In this document: piece by piece, positions 27,419 to 36,503 of the stretch
Numbering within the stretch: position 1 is the first letter of the stretch
How the letters are laid out: every line of letters starts with the position of its first letter
The notes under the pieces: generated by a model
What the model saw: the letters and a program-made list of their open reading frames with translations, nothing else
What the model was told of the DNA's origin: nothing
Databases searched by the model: none
Made by a program: the position numbers and the translations under genes
From: Pedobacter cryoconitis
GTDB taxonomy: Bacteria > Bacteroidota > Bacteroidia > Sphingobacteriales > Sphingobacteriaceae
Assembly (NCBI GenBank): GCA_019352875.1
Contig: JAAAFW010000006.1
Span: 637,743-701,742 of the forward strand
DNA: 64,000 nucleotides
Reading direction: 5' to 3'

Positions 27419-28525
27419 ATGAAATTAATTTTAATAAGCGGTGTTTTTATACTGCTCATGGCCTCTTGTGCCCAAAAAAAAGCTGAAGAGAAAGTAGAAA
27501 ATTATACTTTACAAGGCGACACGGTTAATATTCCCGCACCTTCCGGAATCAGAAAAGTACTTCAAACAGATACTGTGGTCAGGGGTGATTTTCAATCCAG
27601 TTTGCAAGCCGCGGCAATTATTAAAGCCATTCCAAATTTGTATGCTGCTATCGCGCCGCCTTTTTCCGGAAGAATAACCCGGGTGTTTCTAAAGCTGGGT
27701 ATGCGGGTAAAACCAGGAACTCCTTTATTTGAAATGGCTTCTCCGGATTTTGTTGAACAACAAAAAAATTTCTATGCGGCAAGATCTGCTTACATCACAG
27801 CAGAGCTTAATCTCAAAAGACAGGCAGATTTAAAGAAAAACGGAGTTGGATCTTCTAAAGAGCTGGAAGAAGCACAAAGCTTATTTGAAATTAATCAGAA
27901 GGAATATCAGAATCAAAGTGCTGCTTTAAAGATATATCAGGTGAACCCGGAAAAAATGATACTGGGACAAGCACTGGTCATTTATTCGCCCATAGCAGGA
28001 GATGTGATTTCAAATGAGGTAATCAGCGGTCATTTCCTGAAAAGTGATGAACCTCCGCATGCTGTTATTGCAGACCTCAGCCGGGTATGGGTATCTGCTT
28101 CAGTTAAAGAAAAAGATATCAGTTTGATCCGTAACGGCGACGAAGCAGTAATTTCAGTAGCATCTTATCCGGGTAGACAAATATCAGGCAAAGTTTATCA
28201 TATCGATGAGCTGGTCGATGACCAGACTCAAAGTATTAACGTCTTAATGAGCTGTGAAAATACGGACCGGACTTTAAAGCCCGGCATGTATGCTACGGCA
28301 ACTTTTAAAGAAAGTCCCCGGCCGGTTACTTTAATTCCGCTGAAAGCAGTTTTGCAGGATGGGGAGAGACAGTTTGTATTTGTACAGATTACGCCTTTTA
28401 AGTTCATCAGAAGAACCATAGAAACTGGATCTGAGGTTAAGGGAAAGATCGTAGTACGCACTGGTCTTGAGCCCGGAGAAACGATTATCACGGCAGGTGG
28501 ATTTTACCTTCAGGAAGCAAAATAG
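27419..28525 (+). CDS. Heavy-metal-type RND efflux adaptor (CusB/CzcB-like) lipoprotein
   Basis: 368 residues. Lipobox L-M-A-S-C at about 14-18. Barrel-sandwich halves are I-A-P-P-F-S-G-R-I-T-R-V-F-L-K-L-G-M-R-V-K-P-G and I-Y-S-P-I-A-G-D-V-I, with a coiled-coil hairpin between; the beta-barrel has L-K-P-G-M-Y-A-T-A-T. Adaptors of this group link CusA/CzcA pumps to an outer-membrane factor. The metal-binding Met cluster of CusB is not evident. It follows mgtA closely. Confidence 0.9.
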   Translation: MKLILISGVFILLMASCAQKKAEEKVENYTLQGDTVNIPAPSGIRKVLQTDTVVRGDFQSSLQAAAIIKAIPNLYAAIAPPFSGRITRVFLKLGMRVKPGTPLFEMASPDFVEQQKNFYAARSAYITAELNLKRQADLKKNGVGSSKELEEAQSLFEINQKEYQNQSAALKIYQVNPEKMILGQALVIYSPIAGDVISNEVISGHFLKSDEPPHAVIADLSRVWVSASVKEKDISLIRNGDEAVISVASYPGRQISGKVYHIDELVDDQTQSINVLMSCENTDRTLKPGMYATATFKESPRPVTLIPLKAVLQDGERQFVFVQITPFKFIRRTIETGSEVKGKIVVRTGLEPGETIITAGGFYLQEAK

Positions 28526-28546
28526 AAACGCAAAAATAAGCAGAAT

Positions 28547-31500
28547 ATGAAAAATATTATACTAACGGCCCTGCAGAAACGCTGGCTTATGCTCGCCTTG
28601 TTTTTGATGCTGGGCGTATTCGGTTATTATTCCTGGACAGGGCTGGCTGTTGAAGCCTATCCGGATATCGCAGATGTAACTTCACAGGTTGTGACCCAGG
28701 TACCCGGACTTGCAGCTGAAGAAATCGAACAGCAAATCACAATTCCCCTGGAAAGAACATTAAATGGGATGCCTGGCATGCATGTCATGAGGAGTAAAAG
28801 TACATTTGGGCTTTCTGTCATTACTATTGTGTTTAAAGATGGCACAGATGATTATTTTGCCAGGACAAGAATACAGGAACGGTTAAATGAAGTAACGTTG
28901 CCTTACGGTGCAACACCTGGTCTGGATCCGCTGACTTCACCTACCGGTGAGATCTACCGGTACATTATTGAAGGTAAAGGTCATAGCTTGCGCGAATTAA
29001 CTGATCTGCAGAACTGGCTGATTATACCCAGGATCAAACAGGTATCCGGTGTCGCTGATGTCACGAATTTTGGCGGGATTACCACTCAGTATCAGGTTGA
29101 GTTAGACCCTGCAAAGCTGGAGCAATATCATTTAAGTATAGCTGAAGTACAGGAGACAATTGAAAAGAATAATGCAAATGCCGGCGGCAGTATGCTCAAT
29201 AGCGGAGAGCAGGCCTACGTAATCAGGGGAATTGGTCTGGTCGGCAGTCTGAAAGATCTCGGACGCATTGTTGTAAAATCAGATAAAGGCGTTCCAGTTT
29301 TGCTTAATGACCTGGGTTCTATCCAATATGGTCAGCTGGAGAGGAAAGGCATACTTGGTTATACAGATCGCAAACGAAATTATAGTGAAAGTATTGAGGG
29401 GATCGTTCTGCTGTTAAAAGGGGAGAATCCGTCTGAAGTATTGAAGGGTGTAAACCTTGCTGTTGAACAACTTAATGGTGGTTTATTGCCGCCCGATGTG
29501 AAGATTCACACTTTTTTAGACCGGACATCGCTGGTCGATACTACATTAAGAACAGTTTCGCATACTCTTTTTGAAGGTATGGCCCTTGTAATTGTCGTAC
29601 TCATTATTTTCCTCGGCAGTTGGCGCGGAGCTTTACTTGTTGCGATCACTATTCCGGTTTCATTGCTGATAGCCTTCATTTTGATGAAGCTGACTGATAT
29701 TCCTGCAAATCTGCTCTCACTGGGTGCTATAGATTTTGGGATTATAGTAGACGGCGCTATCGTCATGATGGAAACCATCCTGCGCAGACGGGAAGAAAAT
29801 CCGGAGGAGGAACTACAAGAGAAGCCGGTCGCGCAAATAGCTTTAAGCGTAGCAAAACCGATCTTCTTTGCAACAATAATTATCATCACAGCCTATCTGC
29901 CATTGTTTGCTTTCGAAAGGGTTGAGAAGAAACTGTTTACGCCAATGGCTTTTACTGTTGGATATGCACTGCTCGGCGCACTTGCTGTGGCGCTACTGCT
30001 CATCCCCGGACTGGCTTATATCTGTTATCGTAAGCCGCAGAAAATTTATCACAACCGCTGGCTGGAGAAGTTGGGCGCTGCTTATCACAGCCGGATCATT
30101 AAAATGCTGCTGTTAAAGAAAAAGATCTTTATCCCGTTAATAATCGTCATGACAGGCGCTGTTATTCTGGGTACAACTGTCGGCCAGGACTTTCTACCGC
30201 CGTTGGATGAGGGCTCAATCTGGTTGCAGGTCCAGTTGCCGCCCGGCATTACTATAGCACAATCCCGTGAAATGAGCGACACCCTTAGAAAACGGACCAT
30301 GAAACATGCGGAAGTGACTTATATGATGGTACAGGCTGGCAGGAATGATGATGGAACTGATCCATTTACAGCATCACATTTTGAATGCTCTATAGGAATA
30401 TTGCCGTATAGCGAATGGAAACGTGGTAAAACCAAGGCCGATCTTATTGAAGAACTTGCAAGGGAATATGCAGATATGCCTGGGTTTAAGGTCGGGTTTG
30501 CCCAGCCGATGATTGACGGTGTAATGGACAAGATCTCAGGTGCGCACAGTGAACTTGTTGTGAAAGTTTACGGCGATGATTTCAAAGAAACCCGAAGAAT
30601 AGCAGAAGGTGTGGAAACCGTACTAAAAACAGTAAAAGGAGCTGTTGATATTGCTATTGATCAGGAACCGCCGCTGCCGCAGTTGCAGATCCACGCGGAC
30701 CGTGAAAAGATTGCGCGATATGGTCTGAATATTTCCGATGTGAGCGATCTGATAGCTGTTGCACTTGGTGGGAAAGCCATATCAGAGGTTTTTATAGGAG
30801 ACCGCGTTTATGAGGTAATCTGCAGGTACAAGGAGGATACAAGAGATACACCAGAGAAAATTTCCAACCTGATGCTAACCAACAAAGACGGAGTTAAAAT
30901 ACCGTTGGCACAGGTGGCAGATATTCAGCTGAATACCGGGGAGAGTACAATTACCAGAGAGGCTAACAGCAGGCATCTGACCGTAAAACTTAATAAAAGG
31001 GGAACTGACCTTAAGACACTGCTGAAGACTGCGCAGGACAAAATTGAAAAAAGTGTCAATTACGATCATCAGCATTATAAAATTGAATGGGGTGGACAGT
31101 TCGAAAATCAGAATCGTGCTTATTCCCGGCTTCTGGTGATTGTGCCACTGGCACTTGCCTTAATGTTTATGCTCCTGTATGCTACGTTTGGGAAGTTCAG
31201 CCATGCGGCATTAATCATGTCTATAGTTCCTTTAGCACTTTTTGGTGGACTGCTGGCTTTAAATGTCAGGGGAATGACGTTAAACGTGTCTTCCGCTGTC
31301 GGGTTTATTGCGCTTTTCGGTGTAGCGATCCAGAATGGAGTATTGATGATTTCGCATATCAATACTTTGCGTGTTCAGGGGCTGAAACTTAAAGATGCGG
31401 TCACCATTGGTGCCAAGGATCGTTTCAGGCCAGTATTGATGACCGCAACGGTGGCTGTACTTGGTCTGTTGCCAGCCTCTTTTGCGACAGGTATCGGATC

Positions 31501-31639
31501 CGATGTACAACGTCCGCTGGCGACTGTAATTGTTTATGGACTGCTCTTTTCCACTGTACTGACTTTATATGCGCTTCCAGCCTTGTATTACCTGATGGAA
31601 CGCAAACAGGAAGAGCTAGAATTACAACCAAACATTTAA
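28547..31639 (+). CDS. CusA/CzcA-family heavy-metal RND efflux pump
   Basis: 1030 residues with 12 predicted TM segments. TM4 has D-F-G-I-I-V-D-G-A-I-V-M-M-E at about 396-409, where Asp396, Asp402 and Glu409 match the proton-relay motif of the divalent-cation HME branch (CzcA type). The N-terminus W-T-G-L-A-V-E-A-Y-P-D-I-A-D is also characteristic. Such pumps expel Zn2+, Co2+, Cd2+ or Ni2+ from the periplasm. Adaptor upstream by 21 bases, outer-membrane factor downstream by 16. The metal cannot be assigned from sequence. Confidence 0.92.
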   Translation: MKNIILTALQKRWLMLALFLMLGVFGYYSWTGLAVEAYPDIADVTSQVVTQVPGLAAEEIEQQITIPLERTLNGMPGMHVMRSKSTFGLSVITIVFKDGTDDYFARTRIQERLNEVTLPYGATPGLDPLTSPTGEIYRYIIEGKGHSLRELTDLQNWLIIPRIKQVSGVADVTNFGGITTQYQVELDPAKLEQYHLSIAEVQETIEKNNANAGGSMLNSGEQAYVIRGIGLVGSLKDLGRIVVKSDKGVPVLLNDLGSIQYGQLERKGILGYTDRKRNYSESIEGIVLLLKGENPSEVLKGVNLAVEQLNGGLLPPDVKIHTFLDRTSLVDTTLRTVSHTLFEGMALVIVVLIIFLGSWRGALLVAITIPVSLLIAFILMKLTDIPANLLSLGAIDFGIIVDGAIVMMETILRRREENPEEELQEKPVAQIALSVAKPIFFATIIIITAYLPLFAFERVEKKLFTPMAFTVGYALLGALAVALLLIPGLAYICYRKPQKIYHNRWLEKLGAAYHSRIIKMLLLKKKIFIPLIIVMTGAVILGTTVGQDFLPPLDEGSIWLQVQLPPGITIAQSREMSDTLRKRTMKHAEVTYMMVQAGRNDDGTDPFTASHFECSIGILPYSEWKRGKTKADLIEELAREYADMPGFKVGFAQPMIDGVMDKISGAHSELVVKVYGDDFKETRRIAEGVETVLKTVKGAVDIAIDQEPPLPQLQIHADREKIARYGLNISDVSDLIAVALGGKAISEVFIGDRVYEVICRYKEDTRDTPEKISNLMLTNKDGVKIPLAQVADIQLNTGESTITREANSRHLTVKLNKRGTDLKTLLKTAQDKIEKSVNYDHQHYKIEWGGQFENQNRAYSRLLVIVPLALALMFMLLYATFGKFSHAALIMSIVPLALFGGLLALNVRGMTLNVSSAVGFIALFGVAIQNGVLMISHINTLRVQGLKLKDAVTIGAKDRFRPVLMTATVAVLGLLPASFATGIGSDVQRPLATVIVYGLLFSTVLTLYALPALYYLMERKQEELELQPNI

Positions 31640-31655
31640 TGAGATCAAACCATAA

Positions 31656-32957
31656 ATGGAAATGAAATTATTTAATATAAAGCTAAGCAGTATGATCTGC
31701 TTTATACTTCTGGTATTCGGAAGGCCTGTTTTTGCACAGGTGGATACCACAACAATACACAAAAAATCGATTTCCCTGGCTGCATTCCTGGAAACGGTTA
31801 AAACCGGCAACCTGGGGTACGCGGCAGAAAAGTTTAACGTTTCAATTGCCCGTGCAGAAGTATTAGGTGCGAAGGTATTCCCAGACCCTGAGCTTAGTTT
31901 CGGACTGGAAGATGTCGGAGAGCGACGCATGAAAATGGGTTATGCTTTTAACTCGGGACTAAGTTATAATCTGGAACTGGGTGGCAAGAGAAAGGCAAGG
32001 ATTAATATAGCGGGGCGGCAGGCAGAGCTGAGTGAATTAATGCTCTCAGACTATTTCAGAAACCTTCAGGCAGAGGCCGCTATAGCATTCCTGGAAGTTC
32101 AGACGCAGCGGGATTTGCTTAAAGTCAAAATAAGTTCCTACGAAAAAATGAAACAGCTCAGCACCGCTGATAGTATACGGTTCCGGTTGGGTGCTATTAC
32201 AGCTGTCGATGCCAGACAGTCCAGGCTGGAGGCAGCCGGTCAGCTGAATGAAGTATTTCAACAGGAGGCAGACTGGAGAATTGCTTTGGCCGGATTAAAT
32301 CAAATCAGCGGAACGGCAGATGATAAGTCTGGCAATCCTGCAGCCGACTTACTCGCATTCGACCGTGAATTTAAACTGCAGGAACTGATTATTTCTGCAT
32401 TAAATCATCGAGCGGATCTGCAGGCGGCAATAAAAAATAGAGAATTATCCCAGGGAATGTTACAACTGGCTAAAGCCAATCGGATAATAGATCTGGGTAT
32501 CTCAGCAGGTGTGACTGCCAGTTCCGTAGTTGCGAACAGTGTAGCACCAACACCCTCGTCGGGAAGTTTTACACTTGGAATGAGCATTCCGCTAAAATTT
32601 TCAAACCGTAATAAAGGCGCATTAATTTCTGCGGCTTACCAAGCCGATCAGACAGTTGTTCAATACCGGGAAACGGAATTACAGATACAGACCGAAATTA
32701 CCCAGGCCTATTTTAATTACCTGACCACACGTAAACAGGTGAAGCAGTTCTCCTGTGGAATGCTGGAAGATGCACGGGAAGTGAGAGATGGAAAAATTTA
32801 TAGTTATAAAAGAGGTGAAACCAGCTTGCTTGAAGTATTAAATGCCCAGCGGACTTTCAATGAAGTACAGCAGAATTATCTGGAAACTTTAAAGAACAAT
32901 GCCGTCGCACTGGTGAGCCTGGAAAAAGCAGCAGGTATTTGGGACCTGAATCTCTAA
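31656..32957 (+). CDS. TolC-family outer-membrane factor of the metal efflux system (CzcC-like)
   Basis: 433 residues. Signal peptide ends G-R-P-V-F-A-Q-V. The N-terminal repeat has A-R-A-E-V-L-G-A-K-V-F-P-D-P-E-L-S-F-G-L-E-D, typical of CzcC/CusC proteins, and the C-terminal repeat has Y-K-R-G-E-T-S-L-L-E-V-L-N-A-Q-R-T-F. Completes the adaptor-pump-channel set on the same strand. Confidence 0.9.
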   Translation: MEMKLFNIKLSSMICFILLVFGRPVFAQVDTTTIHKKSISLAAFLETVKTGNLGYAAEKFNVSIARAEVLGAKVFPDPELSFGLEDVGERRMKMGYAFNSGLSYNLELGGKRKARINIAGRQAELSELMLSDYFRNLQAEAAIAFLEVQTQRDLLKVKISSYEKMKQLSTADSIRFRLGAITAVDARQSRLEAAGQLNEVFQQEADWRIALAGLNQISGTADDKSGNPAADLLAFDREFKLQELIISALNHRADLQAAIKNRELSQGMLQLAKANRIIDLGISAGVTASSVVANSVAPTPSSGSFTLGMSIPLKFSNRNKGALISAAYQADQTVVQYRETELQIQTEITQAYFNYLTTRKQVKQFSCGMLEDAREVRDGKIYSYKRGETSLLEVLNAQRTFNEVQQNYLETLKNNAVALVSLEKAAGIWDLNL

Positions 32958-32994
32958 TTATTACGCATCAAATAAGAATGAAAACACAAAACAG

Positions 32995-33681
32995 ATGAAA
33001 ATGAAAAAAATAGGGTATATGCTGATTTGTATTTTAATAGCAAATCAGGCTGTGGCACAGGAAAATTTAGCGGAAGTTTATAGGGTAGGCCAGATTAAAC
33101 TCGCTGTAAAAGCCGGGCTCACAATGTTCAGGTTGAAGGGTAACGGCGTTTCCGAATTATCTGCTGAGGGGAAATCTTCCAATCTTAATGGTTTTTTTAC
33201 CAGTTTGGAGGGGAACATTGAATTAAATCGTTTTTTAGGTCTGCAGCACAGTATTGCATTTATTCAAAAAGGCGCTTTATTGCAGTTGAAGGATGAGCAG
33301 GGTCGGCTGTTTGACAGTAAATACAGAAATACTTATCTGGAAATTTCCCCCGTCAGTTTTACTTTTAATCTCAAGATGCTGCAATTGTTTGCAGGGCCAT
33401 ATTTTTCGCTGTTAACGGCGTCATCGATCCAGCGAAAAGATGATTCCGGCAACTTATATAAGGACAAAAGTATTTTTGGTGATGCCTCTTCTGAAGGGAA
33501 TTATACGCAGAAAATGGATGCTGGTTTTTCTACCGGGATGAATTTTAACCGGAAACAGATCTCCATCGGGTTCCGGTATGTGCATGGATTGGCACCGGTG
33601 ATAGAAAATTCGGCACATATACATGGACAGGGAAGTATCTATAACCGTGGGCTGGTCTTTAGTGCAGGCTACAGGTTCTAA
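32995..33681 (+). CDS. Outer-membrane beta-barrel protein
   Basis: 228 residues. Signal peptide ends N-Q-A-V-A-Q-E. The body alternates polar and hydrophobic residues in short strands (for example L-A-V-K-A-G-L-T-M-F-R-L-K-G and I-S-I-G-F-R-Y-V-H-G-L) and ends in G-Y-R-F, a barrel C-terminal signature. Similar to small porin-like or OmpA-barrel proteins of the phylum. It lies 37 bases after the outer-membrane factor, so it is probably co-transcribed with the metal efflux genes. Confidence 0.82.
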   Translation: MKMKKIGYMLICILIANQAVAQENLAEVYRVGQIKLAVKAGLTMFRLKGNGVSELSAEGKSSNLNGFFTSLEGNIELNRFLGLQHSIAFIQKGALLQLKDEQGRLFDSKYRNTYLEISPVSFTFNLKMLQLFAGPYFSLLTASSIQRKDDSGNLYKDKSIFGDASSEGNYTQKMDAGFSTGMNFNRKQISIGFRYVHGLAPVIENSAHIHGQGSIYNRGLVFSAGYRF

Positions 33682-33735
33682 AGCTAAATTGTATATTTGA
33701 AGGCTGATTCGCAGATCAGTCAAATATATATTCGA

Positions 33736-33906
33736 ATGAGTGAAAGAGAATTTTTAGCCTACTGCCAAAGTCAGGTATCAGGGGATTTAACTGAAGAAGA
33801 TTTAGTGACCATGCTTACCGCATGGGGAAGTATTAAGTATAGCCAGGGGCATGCCCAGGCAATGGAAGAAATCAGGGGCGGACAGTCTGCTACCGACCAG
33901 TCTTAA
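33736..33906 (+). CDS. 56-residue hypothetical protein
   Basis: ATG at 33736 (a TTG at 33697 opens the frame earlier but is unlikely). Acidic, helical, Gln- and Glu-rich, with no signal or membrane segment. Family not recognised. It starts 55 bases after the beta-barrel gene and ends in a hairpin; probably the last gene of the operon. Confidence 0.5.
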   Translation: MSEREFLAYCQSQVSGDLTEEDLVTMLTAWGSIKYSQGHAQAMEEIRGGQSATDQS

Positions 33907-33909
33907 AAA

Positions 33910-33944
33910 AATCCCCGGTCTGCTGAGTTCAGCTGCCGGGGATT
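33910..33944. terminator. Hairpin after the small ORF
   Basis: AATCCCCGG (33910-33918) pairs with CCGGGGATT (33936-33944), with an inner GCTGA/TCAGC stem. The run of seven A before it gives a T-tract on the minus strand, so it is a good terminator for minus-strand transcripts from the esterase side and a weaker one for the plus strand. Confidence 0.65.
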
Positions 33945-33959
33945 TGCAGTAAGGAAGTT

Positions 33960-34122
33960 TTTTGATACCATTTTTTGTATTTTTAGCAATGGCAGGATAT
34001 GTGAAGCTTTCTTTCCGGAAACCTTTTCTTAGTAAATCGTAGCACGTCCATATTTTGTTAGTTCGTAAAATTGCAAATCTAGATTTTGATCTGCTGTACT
34101 AACTCTTGCGTATTCTATTCAT
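33960..34122 (-). pseudogene. Remnant of a serine recombinase (resolvase/invertase N-terminus)
   Basis: Reading the complement from about 34118 gives E-Y-A-R-V-S-T-A-D-Q-N-L-D-L-Q, then Y-E-L-T-K-Y-G-R-A-T-I-Y, a stop (34029-34031), then E-K-V-S-G-K-K-A-S. This matches the start of resolvases: Y-A-R-V-S-T with catalytic Ser, D-Q-N-L-D-L-Q, and the E-K-x-S-G motif. An ATG at 34120-34122 lies just upstream but is out of frame by two bases. The catalytic core after E-K-V-S-G and the DNA-binding domain are absent. A decayed trace of a past mobile element. Confidence 0.75.
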
Positions 34123-34295
34123 GGTATTTTTATTATCGGCAAAAAATAAAAATATATGTTGGGGTTGATAGGCAAAGATTTGCATTAGTTTGAAAGCATG
34201 GATCTTTGATCACAAAAATTTATCAAAAACGAGGGAATTTTAATATTTTCTTAGCAATAGTATAAATAGTACGCTTTTACAGATCGGGCATGATC
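34123..34295. other. AT-rich spacer between recombinase remnant and esterase gene
   Basis: No ORF, promoter consensus or repeat that I can support. Together with the remnant this makes a gene-poor stretch of about 390 bases between 33907 and 34295. Confidence 0.5.
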
Positions 34296-35177
34296 TTAAT
34301 CGTTAGCAGGTTTGTTATAAATTTGCTCTAATCCTTTTATAAAAGAGATTATCCCGACATCCATATGATCTAAGTGTGAATAAATTTCGACCTGGCTTTT
34401 AATCTTACTTATAGGTGCATCAGATAGTTTTTTAGAAAAGTCCTTGACAGGCTGAACCGACCATTTTGGTTCTTCTTTTGCTCCAACACTCAAAAAAACA
34501 TTTAGACTGTCTTTTAGATCTAAATCATTCAGTTTTTTGGGTAAATTAAAAAGATAATTATTGTTATACCATAACGTTGGACTAGCAGAAACAAATCCCG
34601 TAAAGTCATTTCTTTTATTTTCTATTTGCTCTGAGAGTGCTAAAAGGGAAAAATAACCACCAAAAGAATGCCCTAATAAAGTCCTTTTCTTAGTATCAGC
34701 CCTATAATTTGAATCTATTTTTGGCAGCAGCTCCTCTGTAAGGAAATGATAAAATTTGCGGCCACCACCTATAGCTTCCATTTCGTCTGATGGAATGGAA
34801 GCAGGGAACATATAATCCCTCACTCTTAAAGAATCCATTAGGCCAAAAGATTTGTAGCCTACCGAAACCAATATCAATGGTGGTAGTAACCCTCCTTTTT
34901 CATACTGGTGCAGTATCGGGGCAAGCATTGGACTAAAAAAATTGGCATCTGTTAAAAATACCACTGGATACTTCTTCTTAGGCTGTTCCTTATATTCTAA
35001 AGGCAACTGTACAGAAATGTAAAAGCTGTCCCTTACATTTTTTGAAAATATGCTATATTTTAATTCTGAGTCAGCTTCATTCTTTTGACTGATTTTTTCA
35101 TGATTACATGCAGTAATCGCCAATATTGCACCAAGCAGGATGAATATATTATTTTTTGAGGAAAGGTGAAATTTCAT
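34296..35177 (-). CDS. Alpha/beta-hydrolase (esterase D/IroE-like) lipoprotein
   Basis: 293 residues. Lipobox A-I-T-A-C at about 20-24. The nucleophile elbow G-H-S-F-G-G is at 169-174 with Ser171; a C-terminal H-L-D-H-M is the likely catalytic His region. The P-V-V-F-L-T-D-A-N-F strand resembles putative esterases of the Fes/IroE/S-formylglutathione hydrolase group. Probably exported and lipid-anchored. Its start overlaps the preceding gene by 29 bases. AT-rich compared with neighbours outside the islet. Confidence 0.83.
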   Translation of the reverse strand: MKFHLSSKNNIFILLGAILAITACNHEKISQKNEADSELKYSIFSKNVRDSFYISVQLPLEYKEQPKKKYPVVFLTDANFFSPMLAPILHQYEKGGLLPPLILVSVGYKSFGLMDSLRVRDYMFPASIPSDEMEAIGGGRKFYHFLTEELLPKIDSNYRADTKKRTLLGHSFGGYFSLLALSEQIENKRNDFTGFVSASPTLWYNNNYLFNLPKKLNDLDLKDSLNVFLSVGAKEEPKWSVQPVKDFSKKLSDAPISKIKSQVEIYSHLDHMDVGIISFIKGLEQIYNKPAND

Positions 35178-35928
35178 GTTTGTAAGTCTTGTTAAATGTA
35201 TCGTAGCTTTTTTTTATGTATAATATGAGTTGATAGTCAGTCATTTGTTTTAGTTCTTTAATAGATGGACGATATTCATTCATAAAGTTTTGGAGTGAAT
35301 CACCTTTTAAAGAGGTTAAGGATTGTACTTTTTCCTTGGAAAATACATGATCCACATAATTATATTCTTCATCCTTTAATAACTGCTTCTGCATTTTAGA
35401 AACAGGTACATTATTTTTAGACAGCAAACTAATTACTGATAGAAGGTTAACACCCACCAAACTAGAAGTGGAATTTTGAAATGGAGAATATTGGGTAGAT
35501 ACATTGAGCGACTTAGTAATGAATATATCTTTGAATTTAGGTGCTTTATAAGCATAGAAAGCGGCATATTCCTTTCTCTTGTTTAAGGAATCTCGGGTAT
35601 AGTTACGAATACCCTTTACTCTTACTTCCAATAAAACTATTGAATTGCTTTTTAATAGAATTAATAGCGTATCTGTTTTAGAACGGTTACTATGCCTGAT
35701 GTGATAAGCTTCGTATCCCAGATAGCTGACTGTTATTGTATCCCCAGAATGGAAATGATTCAAAACAAAACTCCCAGTTGAAGTAGTATATGTGGCGTTA
35801 GAAGACGTAGCTACTCGTGCATTTTTAATTGGTTTTCTTGTGGCTTCATCAATTACTAATCCGGTTAAGTATTGACTAAAGACCTGATTTGATAAGAAAA
35901 CGAAAAAAAATAATATAAACAGCCTCAT
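35149..35928 (-). CDS. Secreted protein with CarboxypepD_reg-like domain
   Basis: 259 residues. Signal peptide ends N-Q-V-F-S-Q. Residues 20-105 form the beta-sandwich (L-T-G-L-V-I-D-E-A-T-R-K-P-I-K-N-A-R, T-S-T-G-S-F-V, V-S-Y-L-G-Y-E). The C-terminal 150 residues are helical and basic with no family I know. It overlaps the esterase gene and is probably translated with it. Confidence 0.75.
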   Translation of the reverse strand: MRLFILFFFVFLSNQVFSQYLTGLVIDEATRKPIKNARVATSSNATYTTSTGSFVLNHFHSGDTITVSYLGYEAYHIRHSNRSKTDTLLILLKSNSIVLLEVRVKGIRNYTRDSLNKRKEYAAFYAYKAPKFKDIFITKSLNVSTQYSPFQNSTSSLVGVNLLSVISLLSKNNVPVSKMQKQLLKDEEYNYVDHVFSKEKVQSLTSLKGDSLQNFMNEYRPSIKELKQMTDYQLILYIKKSYDTFNKTYKHEISPFLKK

Positions 35929-36092
35929 GTTATTTCAAAATAGAGCTTCGAATGTTTCAAACTTAATAATCAACGTGATGATTATTAGAAGATTAACATA
36001 TTTTAACAATATAATAACTGCCGTCCGCTTACGCGTTTTGAAGTTGGAGAAGTTACTCTCAAAAAACCAGGGAATAATTAAACTTTTAACAG

Positions 36093-36503
36093 CTACCCTG
36101 CATTTTCCTTTATCAGGTTTCTTTTCTTAAGAAATGTAACAATAGGTATAAATAGAGGAGATGGTGGTGCATCGGGAGGAAACCATTCCCATCTATCACA
36201 TTTTTCAGGCTCTCTATTTTCTAAAATCCCAGACCATGAATTTGCTTTAAAAAAAAGTGTCAGGTATTGAGTGCCATTCTCATAGAAGTCGCTCCTGAAC
36301 CTAAGCTTTTCTACACTAGATATTTTAAGTCCAGTTTCTTCAAAGGCTTCACGGATCACTGCCTGATCTGGATGTTCATTAAATTCAACGTGTCCTCCGG
36401 GGAATGACCACACCCCATGCCCATGCTTAGAAAGTCGATAGCCTAATAATACTTTTCCTTCTTGTCAGATGATTACACCAGCATCAACTTTTATTTGATC
36501 CAT
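36093..36503 (-). pseudogene. Nudix hydrolase interrupted by an in-frame TGA
   Basis: From the ATG at 36501-36503 the frame reads M-D-Q-I-K-V-D-A-G-V-I-I, a TGA at 36465-36467, then Q-E-G-K-V-L-L-G-Y-R-L-S-K-H-G-H-G-V-W-S-F-P-G-G-H in the same frame, through to a stop at 36093. The Nudix box is intact: G-G-H-V-E-F-N-E-H-P-D-Q-A-V-I-R-E-A-F-E-E-T-G-L. One nonsense codon splits an otherwise complete 136-residue protein of the MutT/ADP-sugar type. Re-initiation inside would omit the first beta strands. The ATG overlaps the LOG stop, so the pair formed one operon. Could be a sequence error. Confidence 0.75.
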
